In this document: positions 30,512 to 37,508 of the stretch, piece after piece
How the letters are laid out: the number at the start of each line of letters is the position of its first letter
Numbering within the stretch: the first letter of the stretch is position 1
Origin: an uncultured Lachnospiraceae bacterium
Lineage (GTDB): Bacteria > Bacillota > Clostridia > Lachnospirales > Lachnospiraceae
DNA: 55,988 nucleotides
Direction: 5' to 3'
NCBI GenBank assembly: GCA_910576815.1
Contig: CAJTKA010000023.1
Coordinates: 1-55,988 of the forward strand
Translations under genes and position numbers: made by a program
The notes under the pieces: model-generated
The model's database searches: none
What the model saw: the letters and a program-made list of their open reading frames with translations, nothing else
What the model was told of the DNA's origin: nothing

Positions 30512-32321
30512 AATAGGGGTTACCCTGTTTGCGGCAGCAGACAGGATGGCGGCTTTTGCACATAAGGTCGAAATGATCCCGGGGAAAATCCCTGAAATCA
30601 TCGTGCTCTTTGTGTATGCGGCTGCGCATCTGGGGATGGCGCTCGTACACGAGCCTTTCTTTGACGAGGCGGAGGCATGGCAGATTGCCCGCTCTGTTTC
30701 TTTGCGGACACTGTTTTTGGAAACGACTCATTACGAGGGGCATCCGCCGCTGTGGCATCTGATCCTGATGCCGCTTGCGAAGGCGGGAGCGCCCTATGAG
30801 CTGTCCCTGACGCTTGTGAGCCTTTTGTTTATGGGAACAGCGGTGTTTCTGATCCTGCGGTGTGCGCCCTTTCCCAGGCTGGTACGGCTTTTGCTTCCGT
30901 TTACCTACTTTTTCTTTTATCAATACGGCGTGATCTCCAGAGTGTACTGCGTGATGACGCTTGCGTTTGTGCTGGTGGCGATGTCTTATCGGCACAGGAA
31001 CGAGCGGCCCGGCAGATATGTGGCGGCGTTGATTCTTTTGTGCATGACCATGGCTTACGGGCTTGTCCTTGCGGGCGGCCTGGCAATTGTCTGGCTGTGG
31101 GAGATTTGGAAGGAGGGCACGCAGAAACAGAGCTGGCAGGTGAGAGCGGGTGTTGACAAGCGGTCGATTTGGACCACGGTGCGTGGATACGTTGCGGACA
31201 GGCGAATTTGGGGGCTGGCGGCGCTCCTGGCAGCAGCACTCGGTGTGATTTGGATGATCATGCCGAGGGCGGATACCTATGCTGTGGCGGAGGCTAAGCT
31301 CGAAACGGTAAGCAATTCCCTCCCGGTAAGGCTGATTTATACGTTTCTGGTCTTGCCGGCGGATACGGTTTTGACGGATATTTATTGTGACTATGCGATT
31401 CTTCCACGGGCATCACTGCCGTTTTCTGCATTGGCAAGCGGAGCGGTTGTTGGACTGCTGATTTGGAGCCTGTTTCTGTATTATGGCAGAAAGCGGCACA
31501 CAACGCTTCTGCTGGTTCTTCCCTACAGTCTGTTTGCGCTCTTTTCCGCCGTGGTATATATGTCGATTCATCATATTGGAATCGCCCTACTCTATTTTGT
31601 CTTTTGGTGCTGGGTATCCGCGCAGATGACTTCGAAAGCAGAAGGAGGAGAGGAGCCGTGCCCGCAGGAGGCGAGTATAGAGGATGGTAAGCGGGATATG
31701 CCTGTGGATCGGGAACGTGTGGTCCGCTGTGCGGCGCTCCTTCTTGGCACACTGGCAATGGCGGTCTCCCTGTTTTGGACGGGGGCAGCCTGTGTGCTGG
31801 ATATTTGTAAGAACTATGCGGCAGGGCGCAATGAAGCGGCGTTTATCAGGGAACATCATCTGGAACGCTACAGGATGATGACAGGCTGGTTGATCGAGTA
31901 TGATGAAACGGGAAATACGATTTACGCTGATATCAATGAGTGCGATTTGGCGGTCAATCTGTCACCTTATTTTGAGCATAATCTCTTCTTTAATTTCAAT
32001 GACGGAAAGGATAACAGCAACTATGTTACCCATATTCGTCTCTCAGAAGAAGAAACGCAGTGGCAATATGAGAGCTGGAGTAAAGAGGAGCCGCCTCAGG
32101 TGCTCTGGATGTCACCGAATCTTTCATTGGTCTATGGCGATGCGGTGAAATGGCAGGATTACGTACTGGTTTATCAGAAAGATGCGCAGCAGGTCTGGAA
32201 GGCAGGCGCCGGTTATCTGATGAGTACCATCTGGGTACGGCGGGATCTGATGGAGGAGACGGGGCTTTGTCCGTTAAATGGGAGAAAGGAAAATGAAAGA
32301 GAGATGGATTCTGGGCATTAG
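30471..32321 (+). CDS. Polytopic membrane protein, GT-C glycosyltransferase-like
   Basis: 616 residues, overlapping the nuclease gene by 41 bases. About ten membrane helices fill residues 40-440. The first extracellular loop has HEPFFDEAEAWQIARSV (residues about 59-77), with the acidic pair expected in GT-C enzymes such as ArnT and protein mannosyltransferases, which use polyprenyl-phosphate sugars. The C-terminal 150 residues are soluble and probably extracellular. The likely role is adding a sugar to a surface polymer or protein; pilin glycosylation would fit the place but is unproven. The start could be ATG 30471 or ATG 30483; GGGAAGG at 30462-30468 does not decide it. It is coupled to the next gene by overlap. 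Confidence 0.65.
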   Translation: MKESMKQKYPLLHKIGVTLFAAADRMAAFAHKVEMIPGKIPEIIVLFVYAAAHLGMALVHEPFFDEAEAWQIARSVSLRTLFLETTHYEGHPPLWHLILMPLAKAGAPYELSLTLVSLLFMGTAVFLILRCAPFPRLVRLLLPFTYFFFYQYGVISRVYCVMTLAFVLVAMSYRHRNERPGRYVAALILLCMTMAYGLVLAGGLAIVWLWEIWKEGTQKQSWQVRAGVDKRSIWTTVRGYVADRRIWGLAALLAAALGVIWMIMPRADTYAVAEAKLETVSNSLPVRLIYTFLVLPADTVLTDIYCDYAILPRASLPFSALASGAVVGLLIWSLFLYYGRKRHTTLLLVLPYSLFALFSAVVYMSIHHIGIALLYFVFWCWVSAQMTSKAEGGEEPCPQEASIEDGKRDMPVDRERVVRCAALLLGTLAMAVSLFWTGAACVLDICKNYAAGRNEAAFIREHHLERYRMMTGWLIEYDETGNTIYADINECDLAVNLSPYFEHNLFFNFNDGKDNSNYVTHIRLSEEETQWQYESWSKEEPPQVLWMSPNLSLVYGDAVKWQDYVLVYQKDAQQVWKAGAGYLMSTIWVRRDLMEETGLCPLNGRKENEREMDSGH

Positions 32322-33765
32322 CTATTCGTATGTGCTCCTTCCGACAGCGTTGTTTTTTCTCGGCTGGGTAAAGCCCTGGATTGCCGTGCCGGTATGCTTT
32401 TTGCTGATTTGGTTTTTGAAAAGGGCACTGGAGGAAGAAATCGGTTTATTTTTGCCGACGTGGAACCGTAAGAATATCATACGGGGCGTTGTCATGGTGA
32501 TGATGATTGCGCTATGGGTATATTTTTCGGGAATAGGGAATCTGGTTTGGCAGAACAGTGACCATATGGCCAGAAACGCACTTTATGAAGTGCTGGTTTA
32601 CGATGAGTGGCCGGTGGTCAGGAATATTGTCTGCGAAGAAGGGACTCAATGCAGAGGGCTTATTTACTATATTGGTTATTGGCTTCCGGCGGCGGTCGTG
32701 GGGAAAATATTCGGCATGACAGCCGGATATCTTTTTCAGTATCTGTGGGCTGTTATCGGCCTTTGCGCCTGCGCGGTTCTTTTAAATGCCTTTATGAGGA
32801 AATGGGCAATATGGCCGATTGCATTGTTTATGATATTCAGCGGTTTGGATGCGCTGGGATGTATCCTGACGGGTAATGCCAATCAGGTGTTATCTTTTGT
32901 GCATTTGGAAAGATGGAGTGGTATTCAGTTTTCCAGCTTTACGACACAACTTTATTGGGTGTTTAATCAGGCTGTTTACGCATGGATTTTGTTTGCATTG
33001 ATTATGTTGCAGAAAACGAACAAACATATGATATGGTTGTGGATCATGGGAATGATTACCTGTACGTTTCCCTTTGTAGGCATGATGCCGTTTGTTGTTT
33101 ATGTCATTGGAAGAAATGGAAAGGCGACCCGTGCGGACTTGGCTGCTAAAAAAGACGGTATTCTGAATGGGTTGTTTTCGATGGAAAATCTTCTTGGGGG
33201 AGGGATTGGCGTTGTATGCCTGGTTTATCTGGCGGGGAATCTGTCTGTTCATAACAGCACGGTGCCTGTCACAGATATATCTTATATTTATATACAGGAT
33301 ACGGAGAATGCAATGTATCATCTGATCAGGTATAGTGTATTTATATTTGTGGAAATAGGTGTATATTATATTTATGTATACCGCTGGCAAAAGAAGAGCG
33401 GGTTGTTCTATATTTCTTTGGTATGGCTTTTACTTTGTCCCTTTGTTAAGGTGGGGGCAGGCGGCGATTTTTGTATGCGTGCATCTATCCCGGCTCTTTT
33501 GGTCTTATTTTATATGGTTGCAGATAGTATGCAAAAGGATTTACAAAAAAGGAATATGCAGGCTTTCTTTATCATCATGCTCCTGACGGTTGGCAGCGTC
33601 AACGTGATTCATGAAATAGGACGGAGCGTAGACATTACGATACAATGCTATCAAGACTGCAGTGAGATAGACAATCCGACTTCTTCCGGAGAGAAGCTCC
33701 TTTTGAGTAATAATTTTTCGGGGAGTGTTGAGGATAATTTCTTTTTTCAATATTTGGCAAAGTGA
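32293..33765 (+). CDS. Polytopic membrane protein, probable GT-C-type glycosyltransferase
   Basis: 490 residues with ten to twelve membrane helices. ATG 32293 is chosen with GGAG at 32281-32284; it overlaps the preceding gene by 29 bases. After the second or third helix comes NSDHMARNALYEVLVYDEWPV (about residues 85-105), similar to the Asp-His-x-x-Arg-Asn loop of several GT-C membrane enzymes. The second half uses more A+T-rich codons (ATA, TAT, TTT) than pilus genes around it, a possible sign of recent transfer. Substrate unknown. No terminator was seen after it, and the pilC promoter begins about 40 bases downstream. Confidence 0.6.
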   Translation: MKERWILGISYSYVLLPTALFFLGWVKPWIAVPVCFLLIWFLKRALEEEIGLFLPTWNRKNIIRGVVMVMMIALWVYFSGIGNLVWQNSDHMARNALYEVLVYDEWPVVRNIVCEEGTQCRGLIYYIGYWLPAAVVGKIFGMTAGYLFQYLWAVIGLCACAVLLNAFMRKWAIWPIALFMIFSGLDALGCILTGNANQVLSFVHLERWSGIQFSSFTTQLYWVFNQAVYAWILFALIMLQKTNKHMIWLWIMGMITCTFPFVGMMPFVVYVIGRNGKATRADLAAKKDGILNGLFSMENLLGGGIGVVCLVYLAGNLSVHNSTVPVTDISYIYIQDTENAMYHLIRYSVFIFVEIGVYYIYVYRWQKKSGLFYISLVWLLLCPFVKVGAGGDFCMRASIPALLVLFYMVADSMQKDLQKRNMQAFFIIMLLTVGSVNVIHEIGRSVDITIQCYQDCSEIDNPTSSGEKLLLSNNFSGSVEDNFFFQYLAK

Positions 33766-33803
33766 ATATTTACATTTTAAGTGATTTGATAGGTGTCGGC
33801 GGC

Positions 33804-33832
33804 TTGCATTTATAGGAAAAAAGTGCTATAGT
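33804..33832 (+). promoter_or_regulatory. Promoter before pilC
   Basis: TTGCAT (33804-33809), 17 bases, TATAGT (33827-33832) with TG one base ahead of the -10. A transcript from about 33839 would have a 118-nt leader. Confidence 0.7.
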
Positions 33833-33839
33833 GATAGCT

Positions 33840-33956
33840 ATAAGACGGATTAGTACCGAAAGATAGAAATCGGCGCTAGTATCTCTGACATTTGTCAGGG
33901 GGTCGCGGGCAAACTCTTGTATCTGGGTATATAAGGGGAAATACGGAGGAGATGCT
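33840..33956 (+). promoter_or_regulatory. Structured leader of the pilC transcript
   Basis: The leader contains CCGA/TCGG (about 33856-33874), a perfect hairpin CTGACA/TGTCAG (33886-33899) followed by GGGGGTCGCGGGCAAACTC, and GGAGGAG before the start codon. The length and structure suggest a regulatory leader. It does not match the c-di-GMP-I riboswitch: the CGCAAAGCC segment and the GAAA tetraloop stem are missing. Confidence 0.4.
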
Positions 33957-35171
33957 ATGGCGGTCTGGGGATATGTTGCGATCGATAAAAGCGGAAAAGA
34001 AGTAAAAGGCAGTAGAGACGCTGATAATAAGGATCTCGCGCTCAGGGATCTGAAAAATCAGGGTCTTATTGTGTTGGAATTGACAGAACAGAATATGCTG
34101 ACCAAGGATATCAGCTTTGATTTTGGCAGCAAACCGACGCCCCGTGATATGGCAGTGTTCTGCAGACAGTTCGCCAGCATCACCAGGGCAGGTGTCACGA
34201 TTATTGAGACCCTGAATATGCTGGCGGATTCCACGGAAAATAAAAAGATGCAAAAAGCCCTCTACGCGGTGCGTGCCGACGTGGAAAAAGGTGAGAGTTT
34301 CGCGGATTCGCTGGCGGAGCACCCGGCGGTGTTCCCGGAGCTTCTGGTACAGATGGCCAGAGCGGGCGAAGCGTCAGGTAGTCTGGATACGGCGATGGAG
34401 CGCATGGCGATCCAGTTTGAAAAATCCGCCAAGACGCAGGCGCTGGTTAAGAAGGCGATGATCTACCCGATCGTGGTAGCTTTGATCGCGGTGGTGGTCG
34501 TGATCGTTATGCTGGTGTTTGTTATCCCGCGCTATATGGATATGTTTGAGCAGTTAGATACGGAGCTCCCGGCGATTACGCTGGCAGTGGTGGGATTAAG
34601 TAATTTCATTCAGAATAATTGGTACATAATCATTCCCGTGGTCGTAGCTGCCGTATTTGTGATCAAAGCTTATGCAAAGACCAATTCCGGCAAACATGTT
34701 TTCGGGAAATTGCAGATGAAGATTCCCGCGGTCAAGAATCTGGTGGTAAAAACAGCCAGTGCGCAGATGGCACGCACGCTCAGCACTCTGCTGACGGCAG
34801 GTGTGCCCCTGATCGAGGCGGTAGATATTGTATCGGACACCATGGGAAATATCTGGTTTAAGGAAGCCTTAAAGTCGGCGCTTGAGCAGATCATGGTCGG
34901 TGTGCCCTTGTCTCAGCCCGTACAGACCTGCGGCCTGTTCCCGCCGATGGTCTATCATATGATGCGCATCGGTGAGGAGGCCGGTTCCACTGAGGAGATG
35001 CTCAACAAACTGGCGGACTATTATGAAGAAGAAGTGGAGATGGCAGTGCAGTCCCTGATGGCGGCGATGGAGCCCATGATCATCATCGTGCTGGCAGGTA
35101 TCGTCGGTATCCTGATCGCGGCGGTGATGGCGCCTATGGTGACGATGTACGCGGCACTGGATAACCTGTAA
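33957..35171 (+). CDS. pilC: Type IV pilus platform protein PilC
   Basis: 404 residues, as usual for PilC/GspF, the inner-membrane platform on which PilB and PilT act. There are two T2SSF domains: residues about 65-190 (FCRQFASITRAGVTIIETL ... MARAGEASGSLD) and about 270-395 (MARTLSTLLTAGVPLIEAV ... MMRIGEEAGSTEEML). Three membrane helices lie near 170-195, 220-240 and 372-398. ATG 33957 has GGAGGAG upstream. Usually pilC follows pilB directly; here 4.6 kb of cassette separates them. Confidence 0.96.
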   Translation: MAVWGYVAIDKSGKEVKGSRDADNKDLALRDLKNQGLIVLELTEQNMLTKDISFDFGSKPTPRDMAVFCRQFASITRAGVTIIETLNMLADSTENKKMQKALYAVRADVEKGESFADSLAEHPAVFPELLVQMARAGEASGSLDTAMERMAIQFEKSAKTQALVKKAMIYPIVVALIAVVVVIVMLVFVIPRYMDMFEQLDTELPAITLAVVGLSNFIQNNWYIIIPVVVAAVFVIKAYAKTNSGKHVFGKLQMKIPAVKNLVVKTASAQMARTLSTLLTAGVPLIEAVDIVSDTMGNIWFKEALKSALEQIMVGVPLSQPVQTCGLFPPMVYHMMRIGEEAGSTEEMLNKLADYYEEEVEMAVQSLMAAMEPMIIIVLAGIVGILIAAVMAPMVTMYAALDNL

Positions 35172-35215
35172 GTCGTCTACAGTTTATGTCAGTTTATGTA
35201 TAGAGGTAATTGATT

Positions 35216-35575
35216 ATGCTGATTCTTACAGAAAGAATTGTGAAAGAGAAGTTGAATGGGCTGGAAAGTCTCGGCGAAAAGGAATCCTTTTTTGAAGATA
35301 TGATAAAAGGTGTCGTTGATATTAAAAGAGGAGTGTTAGCAATCAATGCGGAATTACATTCTGACTTAGAAAAGTATTTATTAGATAATGGTTCGGATAA
35401 CAGAGATTTGTATGGGATTAACATTTTGTTAGATGATTATGAAATAGAATTTGATTCTCTGATCAATCCGCCGAGGAACAGAGAGGCTGGATTTCCGCGC
35501 GCAGGAAGAGATGTGGCGGACCCGGTGGCAAGGGAAAAGATTGTGGAGGTCGTAAATAAGTGGATAGAACTCTGA
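35216..35575 (+). CDS. DUF5674-family protein
   Basis: 119 residues. ATG 35216 is 9 bases after AGAGG; TTG 35210 is too near. The pattern MLILTERIVKEKL, DMIKGVVDIKRGVLAINAEL, GSDNRDLYGINI and EFDSLINPPRN, ending in a VVNKWIEL helix, matches DUF5674, a small conserved bacterial family without known function. The protein is soluble. It lies between pilC and the major pilin and overlaps the following gene by 16 bases, so the two are coupled; the pair resembles a toxin-antitoxin layout, but nothing else supports that. Confidence 0.75.
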   Translation: MLILTERIVKEKLNGLESLGEKESFFEDMIKGVVDIKRGVLAINAELHSDLEKYLLDNGSDNRDLYGINILLDDYEIEFDSLINPPRNREAGFPRAGRDVADPVAREKIVEVVNKWIEL

Positions 35576-35856
35576 GATGGTTTGAGATGGGAATCGGAGA
35601 ACAGATTTCCAATATTGGCAGTGAGGTCAACCGGGCAATCAAATACAAAAATAAAAATGAAGAGGATAAGAAGAAACGCTTTTATGAAAAGGCAGTAGAA
35701 CTGCTTGAGTTGACATGTGCAGACCCTAAAAACAAATTCCGATTAGGGGAATTACGCTTTTGTATTGAGGAGTTGACGGACTATTTTGCAGGAGAGAATT
35801 TTTACAATACAACGGACGAGATGTTAAGGAAATATTATGATGCGTTTCTTGTATAA
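35560..35856 (+). CDS. Conserved small helical protein, partner of the DUF5674 gene
   Basis: 98 residues. GTG 35560 is preferred because GGAGGT is at 35545-35550; ATG 35587 is the alternative. The protein is helical and charged, with EQISNIGSEVNRAIKYKNK near the N-terminus and ELLELTCADPKNKFRLGEL in the middle. Similar proteins with 'IGSEVxRA..K.KN' and 'L.L.....D' patterns occur widely as uncharacterised genes, often beside DUF5674-like or nucleotidyltransferase genes. No function is claimed. A likely -10 box for the pilin gene lies inside its last codons. Confidence 0.7.
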   Translation: MDRTLRWFEMGIGEQISNIGSEVNRAIKYKNKNEEDKKKRFYEKAVELLELTCADPKNKFRLGELRFCIEELTDYFAGENFYNTTDEMLRKYYDAFLV

Positions 35857-35913
35857 TATAGCAGTAATGTCAGACGAATTAAGCGCGCCTGAGTAGGGAA
35901 CAGCCGCGTTTAA
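35852..35913 (+). promoter_or_regulatory. Likely major-pilin promoter and leader hairpin
   Basis: TATAAT at 35852-35857 is a consensus -10 overlapping the end of the preceding gene; the -35 is poor. In the leader, TTAAGCGCG (35879-35887) pairs with CGCGTTTAA (35905-35913) with one mismatch. A separate strong start would suit a highly made pilin. Confidence 0.5.
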
Positions 35914-35970
35914 GATAGAGTAACCAAAAACGAAACAACCAAGAATCATAAGGAAAAGGAGAAGGAAACA

Positions 35971-36441
35971 ATGAAGAAAGAGAACATGAACAACAAAGGT
36001 TTCTCCCTCGTCGAGCTGATCATCGTTATCGCGATCATGGCGATCCTGATCGTGGTACTGGCTCCTCAGTACCTGAAGTATGTGGAGAAATCAAGACTTG
36101 CAGCAGATCAGGCAAGCATTCAGGGCTACATTGACGCAATGCAGGTAATTGCGGCGGATCCCGATGTATCGCTGACTGGAACATTAACAATGACAAAGGG
36201 TGCCGGTGGCACGGATGTTGCAATTTCCACTGACCTTCAGAAATTCATCAACACTACTGATGGAGAAGGTCTTATGGACGACGATTCTGCAAAAGGTTGC
36301 AAGATTACGTCCACGGGATATAAGGCAGCGAGTATTAATATTGCATTAGAATATGATAGTGCTAAAAAAGTATGGCATGTAGTGAGTACTGGTGACGTTG
36401 GGGTTGACGGAAAGCTTCCTAGCACTCCTAGCACTCCCTGA
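35971..36441 (+). CDS. pilA: Major type IV pilin (prepilin)
   Basis: 156 residues. The 10-residue leader MKKENMNNKG is cut after Gly10 by PilD, leaving FSLVE with Glu at +5 and a hydrophobic helix (IIVIAIMAILIVVLAPQYLKYVEKS). The C-terminal globular part has Thr/Asp/Gly-rich sequence with a single cysteine, so no disulfide loop of the neisserial kind. It ends in the Pro/Ser/Thr sequence LPSTPSTP. Size and position next to pilC and pilD fit the main pilus subunit. AAAGGAGAAGGA precedes ATG 35971. Confidence 0.92.
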   Translation: MKKENMNNKGFSLVELIIVIAIMAILIVVLAPQYLKYVEKSRLAADQASIQGYIDAMQVIAADPDVSLTGTLTMTKGAGGTDVAISTDLQKFINTTDGEGLMDDDSAKGCKITSTGYKAASINIALEYDSAKKVWHVVSTGDVGVDGKLPSTPSTP

Positions 36442-36522
36442 TAAAAAGCAAGCGGACACAGAAAAAGATAACATACTTAAGGCATAAGCAACACAACGTA
36501 ACCCCTCGCCCCCTGCGCACAA

Positions 36523-36548
36523 ATGCGAACTTCAAAAAACGCATTTTT
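36523..36548 (+). terminator. Possible terminator after the pilin gene
   Basis: ATGCG (near 36523) pairs with CGCAT (near 36540-36544), followed by TTTTT. The stem is only five pairs, so partial read-through into pilD is likely. Surrounding C-rich (36500-36514) and G-rich (36553-36562) tracts could form a longer competing stem. Confidence 0.35.
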
Positions 36549-36552
36549 GCAT

Positions 36553-36562
36553 GGGGGGGGGG
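36553..36562 (+). repeat. G10 homopolymer between pilin and pilD
   Basis: Ten consecutive G residues, 40 bases before the pilD start codon. A tract of this length is prone to slippage, and it can pair with the C-rich stretch at 36497-36515. Confidence 0.85.
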
Positions 36563-36601
36563 TAATACGTTACCAACAAATTTTCCCGCAAAGGACAGCA
36601 C

Positions 36602-37357
36602 ATGGCACCGGATATCATATTACTCAGCATCATATTTCTCTTTGGCATTGTGATCGGCAGCTTCCTAAACGTCTGCATCTATCGCATCCCGGAGAAAGAG
36701 GATATCGTAAAGACCTCCTCCCACTGTATGAGCTGCGGCTATCATCTCAAATGGTACGATATGATGCCACTGTTGAGCTTTTTGGCCCTGCGGGGGAAAT
36801 GTCGCAAATGCGGCGCGAAACTTTCTGTCCAGTATCCTCTGATTGAGGCGGCGAACGGAATCTTGTACGTTTGTATTGTATGGACAGGCGGCCTTGGCAT
36901 AGAATCCCTACTCTACTGCCTGATGGCTTCTGCGCTCCTTGTGTTGAGCGTGATCGATTTTAGGACTTATGAGATTCCTTTTGGGATCAATCTGTTTATA
37001 CTGGCATTGGGGCTGATCCGGGCGGCGACGGACTTCTCCAACATCCTTACCTACTTGATCGGCTCCCTTTCTGTCAGTATTGTGTTAGCGATTTTGTACT
37101 ATGCCACCGGCGGCAGAGCGATCGGCGGCGGCGATGTGAAGCTGATGGCAGCCTGCGGACTGCTGCTCGGCTGGAAATTGATTATCTTGGCTTTTCTGCT
37201 CGGCTGTGTTTTGGGTGCAGTCATCCATGTGATCCGCATGAAAGTAAGCGGTGAGGGGCATGTATTGGCGATGGGACCCTACTTATCGATGGGCGTCATG
37301 ATAGCGGCGCTGTGGGGCGAGCGGTTGATAAACTGGTACCTCGGAAGTTTTATATAA
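36602..37357 (+). CDS. pilD: Prepilin peptidase / N-methyltransferase PilD
   Basis: 251 residues, polytopic. PilD removes the leader peptide of prepilins and methylates the new N-terminal Phe. N-terminal segment GIVIGSFLNVCIYRIP, then the cytoplasmic zinc loop with two CxxC pairs (CMSCGYHLKWYD ... GKCRKCGAKL; residues about 41-76) of the methylating type. The catalytic aspartates are in VIDFRTYEIP near 118 and GGGDVKLMAA near 178. ATG 36602 has CAAAGGACAG upstream. Its substrates are the five prepilin-like proteins encoded nearby. Confidence 0.95.
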   Translation: MAPDIILLSIIFLFGIVIGSFLNVCIYRIPEKEDIVKTSSHCMSCGYHLKWYDMMPLLSFLALRGKCRKCGAKLSVQYPLIEAANGILYVCIVWTGGLGIESLLYCLMASALLVLSVIDFRTYEIPFGINLFILALGLIRAATDFSNILTYLIGSLSVSIVLAILYYATGGRAIGGGDVKLMAACGLLLGWKLIILAFLLGCVLGAVIHVIRMKVSGEGHVLAMGPYLSMGVMIAALWGERLINWYLGSFI

Positions 37358-37411
37358 GATGTGCTGCGCGGCGTGCGGACAGACAAATAGATGAATAAAC
37401 TTAGGAAATAC

Positions 37412-37440
37412 ACCTGCGGGAATCCCCGGCAGGTTTATTG
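37412..37440 (+). terminator. Terminator-like hairpin after pilD
   Basis: ACCTGC (37412-37417) with GCAGGT (37429-37434), inner GGG/CCC pairs, followed by TTTATTG. It may reduce read-through into the pilMN group. Confidence 0.55.
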
Positions 37441-37508
37441 TCACTTTATAGATGAGAATATCGGCAGGCGCTTTTGAGCGTTTGGCGAAATGAGGGAGGA
37501 AATGGCAC

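Noticed and set aside
33840..33956. c-di-GMP-I riboswitch before pilC
   Set aside because: Only a GGGCAAAC-like stretch agrees; the CGCAAAGCC segment, GAAA loop and stem arrangement are missing. Kept only as an unassigned leader.
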